From Thiomargarita sp. (GTDB taxonomy: Bacteria; Pseudomonadota; Gammaproteobacteria; Beggiatoales; Beggiatoaceae), in assembly GCA_030635005.1 (NCBI GenBank), contig DAOVZS010000089.1, positions 1 to 8,274 on the forward strand: 8,274 nt of DNA, read 5' to 3'. The notes beneath the pieces are model-generated. The model ran no database searches and was not told where the DNA came from. It saw only the letters and a list, made by a program, of their open reading frames with translations. The position numbers and the translations under genes are program-made. Shown piece after piece: positions 1-5,616 of this stretch. Position 1 is the stretch's first letter. Each line of letters starts with the position of its first letter.

Positions 1-161
1 AAGCAGAGATCTATGTTATCTCCTATACAAGCCCTGAAAGGGCGACATATATCAGCCTGGGGCAACGCCCTAGGAAAGCTTATTCAAAGCAGAGATCTAT
101 GTTATCTCCTATACAAGCCCTGAAAGGGCGACATATATCAGCCTGGGGCAACGCCCTAGGA
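1..161. repeat. Two tandem copies of a 75-bp double-hairpin repeat
   Basis: Bases 1-75 and 87-161 are identical over all 75 positions and are separated by 11 bases, giving a period of 86. Each copy holds two hairpins. The first is GCCCT-GAA-AGGGC (31-43 and 117-129), a perfect 5-bp stem. The second is CCTGGGGC-AAC-GCCCTAGG (56-74 and 142-160), an 8-bp stem with one G.T wobble. A constant linker, ACATATATCA, lies between them. Copy 1 starts at the first base of the window, so the array may continue to the left. The second hairpin of copy 2 contains the stop codon of the minus-strand glycosylase gene. No ORF or transposase is visible in it. I infer a non-autonomous interspersed palindromic element; similar-looking repeats are scattered in other bacterial genomes, but I could not search for this one. 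Confidence 0.9.
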
Positions 162-956
162 GATCTCATTTAATGTGTGGCGAATCAGTTGTAAATCTAG
201 CCAAGCATGACGTTTTTCACTGGGACGTCGTAATAAAAAAGAAGGGTGATAGGTGGCGATTAAGGGAATATTTTTATAAGCCAAGAGTTGTCCGCGTAAT
301 TTTCCAATACCCGTATTCGTTGCTAATAGATGATGCGCAGCAATGCCCCCGACTGCTACAATCAATTTTGGCTTAATCAGCTGGATTTGTATATCCAAAA
401 ACGTTTGACAACACACTAATTCGGGGAGCTGTGGATTACGATTTCCAGGAGGGCGACATTTGAGTACATTGGCAATATAAATAGATTCTCTTTTTAAATC
501 AATAGCATACAGCATTGCATTCAATAATTTTCCAGAACGTCCCACAAAGGGTTCTCCTTGCACATCTTCATCAGCCCCCGGCGCTTCACCAATCACCATT
601 AAATCAGCATTCTGATTACCTACCCCCAATACCGTTTGTATTCGTGTTTTATGCAATTCACAGGCTGTACAGGTAACCACTTGATGCTGTAAGCTTTCCC
701 AAGACGGTGTTATCACAACGGGTTGAGGCGGTTGTGGGATGTGCACAGGTTCAATAATCGGTGTTTCAACAACAGGTAAGGGTGGTTGCGGAATAGGAAT
801 ACGCACAGGTTCAATGATCGGTGTGGTCACAACGGGTTGTGGCGGAGGCGGGATATGCACAGGTTCAGTGATCGGTGTTTCTTGTGTGATGAGATCTCTG
901 CGCACCCATGAATCTATGCCCATGGCTTTGAGGTAGTAAATATGTGTCGCTATCAT
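156..956 (-). CDS. Family-4 uracil-DNA glycosylase (4Fe-4S) with Pro-rich N-terminal repeat
   Basis: Removes uracil from DNA as the first step of base-excision repair in the cytoplasm. The 266-residue product has the family-4 hallmarks. The catalytic motif GEAPGADED is at 124-132. The uracil-pocket motif is YHPSFLLRRP at about 236-245. Four cysteines are placed for a 4Fe-4S cluster: C96 and C99 in CTAC, C167 in KCRPPGNRNP, and C183, with the family's 16-residue step between the last two. The segment YLKAMGIDSW (8-17) is the usual N-terminal motif of the gammaproteobacterial forms and supports the ATG at 956, although no clear ribosome site precedes it. Residues 27-82 are three Pro-rich repeats, so the catalytic domain starts near residue 85. 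The stop codon lies in repeat copy 2, so the last residues may have been set by the repeat's arrival; the conserved part is complete. It stands alone, not in an operon with leuA. Confidence 0.93.
   Translation of the reverse strand: MIATHIYYLKAMGIDSWVRRDLITQETPITEPVHIPPPPQPVVTTPIIEPVRIPIPQPPLPVVETPIIEPVHIPQPPQPVVITPSWESLQHQVVTCTACELHKTRIQTVLGVGNQNADLMVIGEAPGADEDVQGEPFVGRSGKLLNAMLYAIDLKRESIYIANVLKCRPPGNRNPQLPELVCCQTFLDIQIQLIKPKLIVAVGGIAAHHLLATNTGIGKLRGQLLAYKNIPLIATYHPSFLLRRPSEKRHAWLDLQLIRHTLNEIS
711..878 (-). repeat. In-frame minisatellite in the glycosylase gene
   Basis: Three imperfect units of 54, 60 and 54 bases encode residues 27-44, 45-64 and 65-82. Each begins TPI(I/T)EPV(H/R)IP and runs into a Pro/Gln stretch ending PVV; a fourth partial unit starts TPSW. 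All unit lengths are multiples of three, so changes in copy number would keep the reading frame. The encoded segment should be a disordered, polyproline-like linker between the short N-terminal motif and the catalytic domain. The second unit carries two extra residues. Confidence 0.85.
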
Positions 957-996
957 TAGGATGTCTGCTATTAATTATGGATTACATAACCCTGAT

Positions 997-1026
997 ATAT
1001 TATCTCCTTTCAGGAGAAAAATACAA
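997..1026 (-). promoter_or_regulatory. Possible promoter for the glycosylase gene, partly inside repeat copy 3
   Basis: On the minus strand, TTGTAT (1026-1021) is followed after 18 bases by TAATAT (1002-997). This would start RNA about 35 bases before the ATG at 956. The -35-like element and spacer belong to the repeat. In copies 1 and 2 a 12-base segment is missing, which would destroy this spacing. Prediction from consensus only. Confidence 0.3.
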
Positions 1027-1071
1027 GCCCTGAAAGGGCGACATATATCAGCCTGGGGCAACGCCCTAGGA
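1000..1071. repeat. Third, longer copy of the hairpin repeat (three hairpins)
   Basis: Bases 1021-1071 are identical to 25-75 and 111-161. Bases 1000-1008 also match the tandem copies, but 12 extra bases (1009-1020) are present here. These complete a third hairpin, CTCCT-TTC-AGGAG (1004-1016). The two hairpins that match the tandem copies are at 1027-1039 and 1052-1070. The first hairpin carries CCTTTCAGG, the reverse complement of CCTGAAAGG in the second, so the two could also pair with each other. On the minus strand the GCCCT/AGGGC hairpin is followed by TTGTATTTTT, and the whole element lies 20 bases past the leuA stop, so it may end leuA transcripts. A 62-codon plus-strand ORF over it (961-1149) has no credible product. 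Confidence 0.88.
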
Positions 1072-1090
1072 TTATTAGGAATGAATAATA

Positions 1091-2635
1091 TTATACTGAA
1101 CCTGATCCTTGTGGCAATTGACGTTCAACAGGTCTCAAAATCTTATTGAGTGCATTAAGATAGGCCTTTGCAGATGCGACGACAATATCTGTATCAGCAC
1201 CTTGCCCATTAACAATGCTGCCCTTTTTTTCTAAACGTACCCCCACTTCTCCTTGTGCATCAGTCCCATTAGTAATATTATTTACAGAATAGACTAATAA
1301 GCTGGTATCGCTTTTGACCAACGTTTCAATTGCCTTAAACGTCGCATCCACCGGACCGCTCCCCGTTGCCCCTATAGACTGCTCTTTGCCATCTATACTA
1401 ATAGTGACGTGAGCCTCAGGCGCTTCTCCTGTTTCTACACACACTTTAAGAGATATTAACTTAATATGCTCATATTCAGTACTCAAGGTATCGCTGACAA
1501 GGGCTTGCAAATCATCATCATAAATATCATGCTTTTTATCTGCTAATATTTTGAAGCGAGAAAAGGCAGTATTAAGCGCTTCTTCGGAATTTAAAACAAT
1601 GCCCAATTCTTTAAGACGTTGTCGAAAAGCATTACGTCCCGAATGTTTGCCTAACACCATACGATTCGTATTCCATCCGACATCTTCGGCTCTCATAATT
1701 TCGTATGTTTCACGATGTTTAAGCACACCATCTTGATGAATACCTGCTTCATGGGCAAAAGCATTCGCACCCACAATCGCCTTATTCGGTTGTACAGGAA
1801 AACCAGTGATATTGGATACTAAACGTGAACATTTGACAATTTGTGTGAGATCTAAATTGGTATGACACGGAAAAATATCTTGTCTTGTTTTAACCGCCAT
1901 CGCCACTTCTTCTAAGGCTGCATTCCCAGCACGTTCGCCTAAACCATTGATAGTACACTCTACTTGTCGTGCACCGTTCATCACCGCTGCCAAAGAATTT
2001 GCCACCGCTAAGCCTAAATCATTATGGCAATGCGTCGAAAAAATCGCCTTATCAGAATTAGGAATGCGCTCACGCAATAAAGCAATTAATTGTCCGTACT
2101 GCTCAGGCAAAGTATATCCCACCGTATCAGGAATATTAATCGTGCGTGCCCCAGCAGCAATCACAGCTTCAATAATACGGCATAAAAATTCAGGCGTAGA
2201 TCGTCCTGCATCTTCCGCAGAAAATTCCACATTATCCGTATATTGACGTGCTCTTTTAATCGCAGTCACAGCTTGTTCTAATACCTGATCTGGTGACTTA
2301 TGCAATTTATTTTCCATATGCACACGTGATGTCGCAATAAAAACATGGATTCTTGCAGAAGCAGCCCCTTTAAGAGCTTTAGCAGCACAATCAATATCTT
2401 TAGATAATGCACGTGCCAAACCACACACCGTACAGTCTTTAATGAGATGTGCAATGGTGTGCACTGCATCAAAATCACCCGGGCTTGCAATTGGGAAACC
2501 CGCTTCAATAATATCAACCCGCATTTTTTCCAATGCTATTGCAATACGGATTTTTTCATCCTTAGTCATGGATGCCCCTGGACTCTGCTCACCATCGCGC
2601 AACGTGGTGTCAAAAATAATGAGTTTATCAGTCAT
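1091..2635 (-). CDS. leuA: 2-isopropylmalate synthase
   Basis: Condenses acetyl-CoA with 2-oxoisovalerate to 2-isopropylmalate, the first committed step of leucine synthesis. The 514-residue length fits the bacterial type-1 LeuA family. The TIM-barrel domain (about 3-270) opens with FDTTLRDGEQSPG (8-20), containing the conserved R13 and metal ligand D14. The metal-binding HCHND motif is at 202-206 and NGLGERAGN at 230-238. A linker region carries GIHQDGVLK and LGKHSGR (about 298-334). The C-terminal leucine-sensing domain (about 385-500) includes GATGSGPVDATF and DTDIVVASAKAYLNAL, so feedback inhibition by leucine is expected. The ATG at 2635 matches the family start (TDKLIIFDTTLRDG), though the ribosome site before it is weak. 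It is not followed by leuCDB here. The 3' flank holds repeat copy 3, which may act as terminator. A possible leader peptide lies upstream. Confidence 0.97.
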   Translation of the reverse strand: MTDKLIIFDTTLRDGEQSPGASMTKDEKIRIAIALEKMRVDIIEAGFPIASPGDFDAVHTIAHLIKDCTVCGLARALSKDIDCAAKALKGAASARIHVFIATSRVHMENKLHKSPDQVLEQAVTAIKRARQYTDNVEFSAEDAGRSTPEFLCRIIEAVIAAGARTINIPDTVGYTLPEQYGQLIALLRERIPNSDKAIFSTHCHNDLGLAVANSLAAVMNGARQVECTINGLGERAGNAALEEVAMAVKTRQDIFPCHTNLDLTQIVKCSRLVSNITGFPVQPNKAIVGANAFAHEAGIHQDGVLKHRETYEIMRAEDVGWNTNRMVLGKHSGRNAFRQRLKELGIVLNSEEALNTAFSRFKILADKKHDIYDDDLQALVSDTLSTEYEHIKLISLKVCVETGEAPEAHVTISIDGKEQSIGATGSGPVDATFKAIETLVKSDTSLLVYSVNNITNGTDAQGEVGVRLEKKGSIVNGQGADTDIVVASAKAYLNALNKILRPVERQLPQGSGSV

Positions 2636-2730
2636 AGTAAAAACCAGTTATGTGTCATGATAATCAATAAGATATGCTGTGCGTTTTGTTAAATCCTCGC
2701 CAGAATACGCGATAAATGTTATTTAGCCCC

Positions 2731-2802
2731 TTAGGGCAGCAGTCGTAGGGTATGAAGACTGGGTGTAAAAGGAGTGGTACACATAAATAATAATATCAAC
2801 AT
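2731..2802 (-). CDS. Possible Leu-rich leader peptide upstream of leuA
   Basis: A minus-strand ATG at 2802 opens 23 codons ending in TAA at 2731-2733. Seven codons are Leu: positions 2, 4, 5, 16, 19, 21 and 22, the last four within the final eight residues (LHTLRLLP). The stop codon falls in the loop of a small hairpin, GCCC-CTTA-GGGC on the plus strand (2726-2737). Position and content suit a leucine-responsive leader ending 95 bases before the leuA start. Against it, I find no convincing terminator hairpin with a U-run between the leader and leuA, the ribosome site is weak, and Leu codons are common by chance in AT-rich DNA. Confidence 0.3.
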   Translation of the reverse strand: MLILLFMCTTPFTPSLHTLRLLP

Positions 2803-2839
2803 TTCTAATCTTTAGATGAATGGGCTTATTTGTATAGGT

Positions 2840-3058
2840 TTAGTTTCCAAGCCATTCATCGCGGGAAATATTAGCTTGTCGTAAAATCCGTCGTAACAAA
2901 CCAACACTTATATCACCTTCATGTGGATTTGGAATAATAATAGTGAGCATATCACGTCGCATATAGGGATGACGTCCCCCTGCATATGGTCCTGTAAATC
3001 CTAGTTCGCGCATACGTTGAACAAACTTTTTCCAAGAAACTGGAATGAGCCTAGACAT
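2840..3058 (-). CDS. hicA: HicA-family mRNA interferase toxin
   Basis: Predicted small double-stranded-RNA-binding-fold RNase that cleaves mRNA when freed from HicB. The fold's diagnostic segment GPYAGGRHPYM contains the catalytic His, followed by the strand LTIIIPNPH and the helix DISVGLLRRILRQANISRDEWL, as expected for HicA. From the ATG at 3058 the protein has 72 residues and begins MSRLIPVSWKKFV, where family members usually start; an ATG at 3070 would add four residues (MKLI). The gene overlaps hicB by 8 bases from the inner start (20 from the outer), so translation is probably coupled. The active-site His is present and no frameshift is seen, so the toxin looks intact. Confidence 0.9.
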   Translation of the reverse strand: MSRLIPVSWKKFVQRMRELGFTGPYAGGRHPYMRRDMLTIIIPNPHEGDISVGLLRRILRQANISRDEWLGN

Positions 3059-3311
3059 AATGAGCTTCATAATGACGGTTTAGATGATTGAGATCAATAC
3101 TGGCAATGTTAGGAATGGGTAAATTAAGTTGTAAACGTAAAGCAATCCAATCACCTAAAGCATCACGTAATTCTCTACGACAACCTTCTAAAGTTACATG
3201 CTGGGCCCACACACCTTGAAAGCCTTCTATTTCTCCCCAATATGTTTCTTCATTTTCAATTATCTCATAAACTGCTTGTTCCATAGCCATATCAATATAA
3301 TTAGCAAGCAT
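3051..3311 (-). CDS. hicB: HicB-family antitoxin
   Basis: Antitoxin partner of the overlapping hicA. The 86-residue protein has the HicB partial RNase H-like domain: the segment YWGEIEGFQGVWAQHVTLEG (24-43), then RRELRDALGDWIALRL (45-60). After residue 65 there is only a short tail (PIPNIASIDLNHLNRHYEAHYV region), with no visible helix-turn-helix or ribbon-helix-helix. This is therefore a minimal HicB, and DNA binding for autoregulation would need another explanation. The antitoxin comes first in the pair, opposite to classical hicA-hicB order. The start at 3311 has the clearest ribosome site in the window. The pair lies between leuA and rpmB, housekeeping genes with no functional link to it, which suggests it was acquired. 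Confidence 0.9.
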   Translation of the reverse strand: MLANYIDMAMEQAVYEIIENEETYWGEIEGFQGVWAQHVTLEGCRRELRDALGDWIALRLQLNLPIPNIASIDLNHLNRHYEAHYV

Positions 3312-3317
3312 TAGGAT

Positions 3318-3322
3318 CTCCT
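3318..3322 (-). promoter_or_regulatory. Ribosome binding site of hicB
   Basis: AGGAG on the minus strand, six bases before the hicB ATG. It is a near-consensus site and stands out because most other starts in the window have weak or no such sequence. Confidence 0.7.
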
Positions 3323-3354
3323 AATTAAATTAGATAATTTACATTTAAAATATC

Positions 3355-3384
3355 ATTATAAAGAATCCTGATCAACAATTGCAA
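3355..3384 (-). promoter_or_regulatory. Likely promoter of hicBA
   Basis: On the minus strand TTGCAA (3384-3379) is followed after 18 bases by a perfect TATAAT (3360-3355), placing the RNA start about 35-40 bases before the hicB ATG. The -35 element sits in one arm of the inverted repeat at 3377-3403, so a protein bound there would block the promoter. Confidence 0.55.
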
Positions 3385-3396
3385 GCATTGTATACT
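3368..3396 (+). promoter_or_regulatory. Possible promoter of rpmB
   Basis: TATACT at 3391-3396 is a good -10 match. The -35 position 17 bases upstream (CTGATC, 3368-3373) is poor. RNA would start near 3403, about 58 bases before rpmB. It overlaps the inverted repeat and the divergent hicBA promoter. Confidence 0.3.
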
Positions 3397-3403
3397 TGCA
3401 ATT
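3377..3403. promoter_or_regulatory. Inverted repeat, candidate operator between hicBA and rpmB
   Basis: AATTGCAAG (3377-3385) and CTTGCAATT (3395-3403) are perfect 9-bp inverted arms around a 9-base spacer. The arm centres are 18 bases apart, close to two helical turns, which suits a dimeric regulator. One arm contains the -35 element of hicBA and the spacer contains the possible -10 of rpmB. Toxin-antitoxin operons are commonly self-repressed at such sites. Who binds is unclear, as this HicB has no obvious DNA-binding domain. Confidence 0.55.
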
Positions 3404-3460
3404 TAGTCAATTTTCTGTTAAAAAGAACACTTTTATATAAATAACAATGGGTAATATTCA

Positions 3461-3697
3461 ATGGCTAAAGTATGTCAAGTGACAGGGAAACGTCCTCTAA
3501 GTGGTAATAATGTGTCTCATGCCAACAATAAAACCAAACGTCGTTTTTTACCCAATCTACATATGCATCGTTTTTGGGTAGCCAGTCAAAAACGGTGGGT
3601 TAAATTACGCTTGAGCGCACAAGGTATTCGTCTTATTGATAAAAAGGGTATTGATGCTGTATTAGCCGAAATGCGGGAACGGGGTATCAAAGTTTAA
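3461..3697 (+). CDS. rpmB: 50S ribosomal protein L28
   Basis: Component of the large ribosomal subunit. The 78-residue product has the same length as E. coli L28 and shares nearly all of its signature: VCQVTGKRP at 4-12, GNNVSHANNKTKRRFLPNL (15-33), HRFWV (36-40), and IDKKGIDAVLAEMRERG (59-75). The start at 3461 gives the canonical MAKVCQVTGK terminus. In gammaproteobacteria rpmB is usually followed directly by rpmG (L33); here the next gene is pcnB and no L33 gene is present in the gap. Confidence 0.98.
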   Translation: MAKVCQVTGKRPLSGNNVSHANNKTKRRFLPNLHMHRFWVASQKRWVKLRLSAQGIRLIDKKGIDAVLAEMRERGIKV

Positions 3698-3708
3698 ATA
3701 AAACGTAT

Positions 3709-3732
3709 TTTCGAGGACAAAAATCCTCGAAA
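3709..3732 (+). terminator. Strong hairpin after rpmB
   Basis: TTTCGAGGA and TCCTCGAAA form a perfect 9-bp stem with a 6-base loop (CAAAAA), 11 bases past the rpmB stop. There is no U-run after it on the plus strand, so it is not a canonical intrinsic terminator. It could be a weak terminator, an mRNA 3'-end stabiliser or a processing site separating rpmB from pcnB. Confidence 0.5.
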
Positions 3733-3755
3733 TCACCTTATCAATTGGTATTTTA

Positions 3756-5105
3756 ATGCTTTTAAAGACACTTTTACTGTTTTGTAAAAAAAATTTTCTA
3801 TTCATGAGGGACACTATTAAATCAAATATATTTCCAAACCATATTTTGACTCATATTCCACGTTCGGAGCATAAATTATCACGTCATAATATCAGTCAGG
3901 CAGCACTTGATGTCTTATATCACCTGAATCAAGCAGGTTATCAGGCATTTTTAGTGGGCGGGGGCGTGCGTGATCTTATTTTAGAACGTGTTCCCAAAGA
4001 TTTTGATATCGTGACCAATGCACATCCTGAACAAATTAAACGCTTATTTAAGCGGTGTCGTTTAATTGGACGACGTTTTTTATTAGCACATGTACATGTC
4101 AAATCAGAAATTATTGAAGTAGCCACGTTTCGAGCACCTCATGATCAAAGTGGTCATGGAAGCAGTAAAAATGGGCTTATTGTACGTGATAATGTGTATG
4201 GTAGTAGCGTTAATGATGATGCACAACGTCGTGATTTTACGATTAATGCGATTTACTATGACATTAGTGATTTTTCATTATTTGATTATGCTAATGGGAT
4301 GGCAGATTTACGACAAGGTGTCATACGTTTAATGGGTGATCCTGTTTTACGCTATCAAGAAGATCCTGTGCGGATGTTACGTGCAGTACGTTTTTCTGCT
4401 AAACTTGGATTTAGTATTCATCCGGAAACAGCTGCCCCTATTCGTCAATTAAGTGGTTTACTCAGCAATATTCCGCCAGCACGTTTATTTGAAGAAGTGT
4501 TAAAATTATTTAATACGGGACATGCTGCCCAATCTTTTGAACAAATGCGCACCTATGACTTATTTGAACAATTGTTTCCGTATACTGAGCGATGTTTAGC
4601 AGATCCGCTGGCTTTTTCATTTATCCAACAAGCACTAGACAATACAGATAAGCGAAAAAAAAATCAGGATACTATCATGCCTGTTTTTTTATTTGCTGTT
4701 TTTTTGTGGCTTCCGTTATCACGTGAGTTACCTAAGAAAATTGTGAAAGGGCTGAATCAACAAGAGATATTATTCAATGCGTGTCAACAGTTGTTAGCCA
4801 AACAACAAAAGTACGTGACAATACCCAGACGCTTTACGGTATTAATGCAAGATATTTGGTTTTTACAAATCCGTTTAACACACTTACGGCGTGGTAAAAA
4901 GAAAACATTAAGTATTTTAGAGCATCCGAATTTTCGTGCAGCCTATGATTTTCTAAAACTGCGTGTTAAAGCGGGTGATGAGGCGGTGGCTGAGGATCTA
5001 GAATGGTGGGATAAATTTTTAAGTCAGCATAAGAAAGGTCATCACACAGAATTTTCAGCACCGACTCCAAAATGGTCTCGCAGACGTCAGAAAAGTGACA
5101 GATAA
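3756..5105 (+). CDS. pcnB: Poly(A) polymerase I
   Basis: Adds 3' poly(A) tails to RNA and so promotes its decay. The 449-residue protein has the class II nucleotidyltransferase head: LVGGGVRD (66-73), the metal-binding pair in KDFDI (D82, D84), and RRDFTINAIYY (158-168) with the likely third acidic residue D160. The next conserved block is YQEDPVRMLRAVRFSAKLGF (200-219), then PPARLFEEVLKL (240-251). The segment IPRSEHKLSRHNIS (34-47) is the N-terminal signature that separates PcnB from CCA-adding enzymes. The C-terminal body keeps IPRRFTVLMQDIW and LEHPNFRAAYDFL, and a basic tail (SRRRQKSDR) fits RNA binding. The start is uncertain: ATG at 3756 or at 3804 (residue 17), neither with a good ribosome site. 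It overlaps folK by 11 bases. Confidence 0.96.
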   Translation: MLLKTLLLFCKKNFLFMRDTIKSNIFPNHILTHIPRSEHKLSRHNISQAALDVLYHLNQAGYQAFLVGGGVRDLILERVPKDFDIVTNAHPEQIKRLFKRCRLIGRRFLLAHVHVKSEIIEVATFRAPHDQSGHGSSKNGLIVRDNVYGSSVNDDAQRRDFTINAIYYDISDFSLFDYANGMADLRQGVIRLMGDPVLRYQEDPVRMLRAVRFSAKLGFSIHPETAAPIRQLSGLLSNIPPARLFEEVLKLFNTGHAAQSFEQMRTYDLFEQLFPYTERCLADPLAFSFIQQALDNTDKRKKNQDTIMPVFLFAVFLWLPLSRELPKKIVKGLNQQEILFNACQQLLAKQQKYVTIPRRFTVLMQDIWFLQIRLTHLRRGKKKTLSILEHPNFRAAYDFLKLRVKAGDEAVAEDLEWWDKFLSQHKKGHHTEFSAPTPKWSRRRQKSDR

Positions 5106-5553
5106 TGCTATCGTATATGTAGGGTTGGGCAGTAATCTTGAGAATCCGATATCTCAAATTAAACAGGCATTTTTGGCTTTAGATGCTTTGCCCAAAACTC
5201 ATATCAAAAAACAGTCTGCATTATATCGTAGCAAACCAATGGGACCGCAAAATCAACCCGATTATATGAATGCGGTTGTTATGTTAAGTACATACTTATT
5301 GCCATTAGATTTGCTTGATATGATGCAGGCAATTGAACATCAACAAGGACGTATACGAACAGCACAACGCTGGGGCGCACGCACTTTAGATTTAGATATG
5401 CTGTTATATGATCAGCAGCAATTACAACTTCCTCGTTTAATATTACCGCATCCTGGCTTATATGTTAGAGACTTTGTATTATATCCACTGTATGAGATTA
5501 CGCCAAATTTAGTGTTACCTAATGGAAAAAAACTTGTCTCGTATTTGCGCTAA
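5095..5553 (+). CDS. folK: 6-hydroxymethyl-7,8-dihydropterin pyrophosphokinase
   Basis: Transfers pyrophosphate from ATP to 6-hydroxymethyl-dihydropterin in folate synthesis. The 152-residue product begins VYVGLGSNL (7-15) and has the substrate segment YRSKPMGPQNQPDYMNAV (44-61). The HPPK signature is RWGARTLDLDMLLYD (92-106), with Mg-binding D99 and D101. R86, R88, W93, R96 and H119 align, at a constant offset of four, with R82, R84, W89, R92 and H115 of the E. coli enzyme. The start is a GTG inside the end of pcnB (11-base overlap); no ATG lies in frame nearby and the family N-terminus needs this position. Translation is probably coupled to pcnB, the usual gammaproteobacterial pairing. Confidence 0.96.
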   Translation: MTDNAIVYVGLGSNLENPISQIKQAFLALDALPKTHIKKQSALYRSKPMGPQNQPDYMNAVVMLSTYLLPLDLLDMMQAIEHQQGRIRTAQRWGARTLDLDMLLYDQQQLQLPRLILPHPGLYVRDFVLYPLYEITPNLVLPNGKKLVSYLR

Positions 5554-5568
5554 TCCTTCAACACATTT

Positions 5569-5598
5569 TTTTCATATCCTCCAAAAATCCGTTATCAT
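5569..5598 (+). promoter_or_regulatory. Possible promoter of the RRM gene
   Basis: TTTTCA (5569-5574), 18 bases, TATCAT (5593-5598), in the T-rich gap after folK. RNA would begin roughly ten bases before the ATG at 5617, giving a very short leader. Consensus match only. Confidence 0.3.
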
Positions 5599-5616
5599 CA
5601 TGTTTTTTTCTAACTT

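Noticed and set aside
1..161. CRISPR array.
   Set aside because: Only two units are seen, the repeated part is 75 bases with internal hairpins and the spacer is 11 bases; these sizes do not fit a CRISPR array and no cas gene is present.
892..901. AGATCTCTGC inside the glycosylase gene matches, in reverse orientation, the GCAGAGATCT at the start of the tandem repeats.
   Set aside because: Ten bases around a partly palindromic core are expected by chance, and the rest of the repeat is absent there.
961..1149. 62-codon plus-strand ORF running through repeat copy 3 and into the leuA 3' end.
   Set aside because: Its middle is just the translated repeat (IQALKGRHISAWGNALG) and its end is antisense to leuA; no ribosome site and no recognisable domain. 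Such translated repeats are a common source of false hypothetical proteins.
1947..2246. 99-codon plus-strand ORF inside leuA.
   Set aside because: It is fully antisense to conserved LeuA motifs and has no recognisable domain.
2641..2730. Intrinsic terminator for leucine attenuation between the short leader ORF and leuA.
   Set aside because: Only weak 3-5 bp pairings were found and no T-run in the right place; I therefore do not claim classical attenuation.
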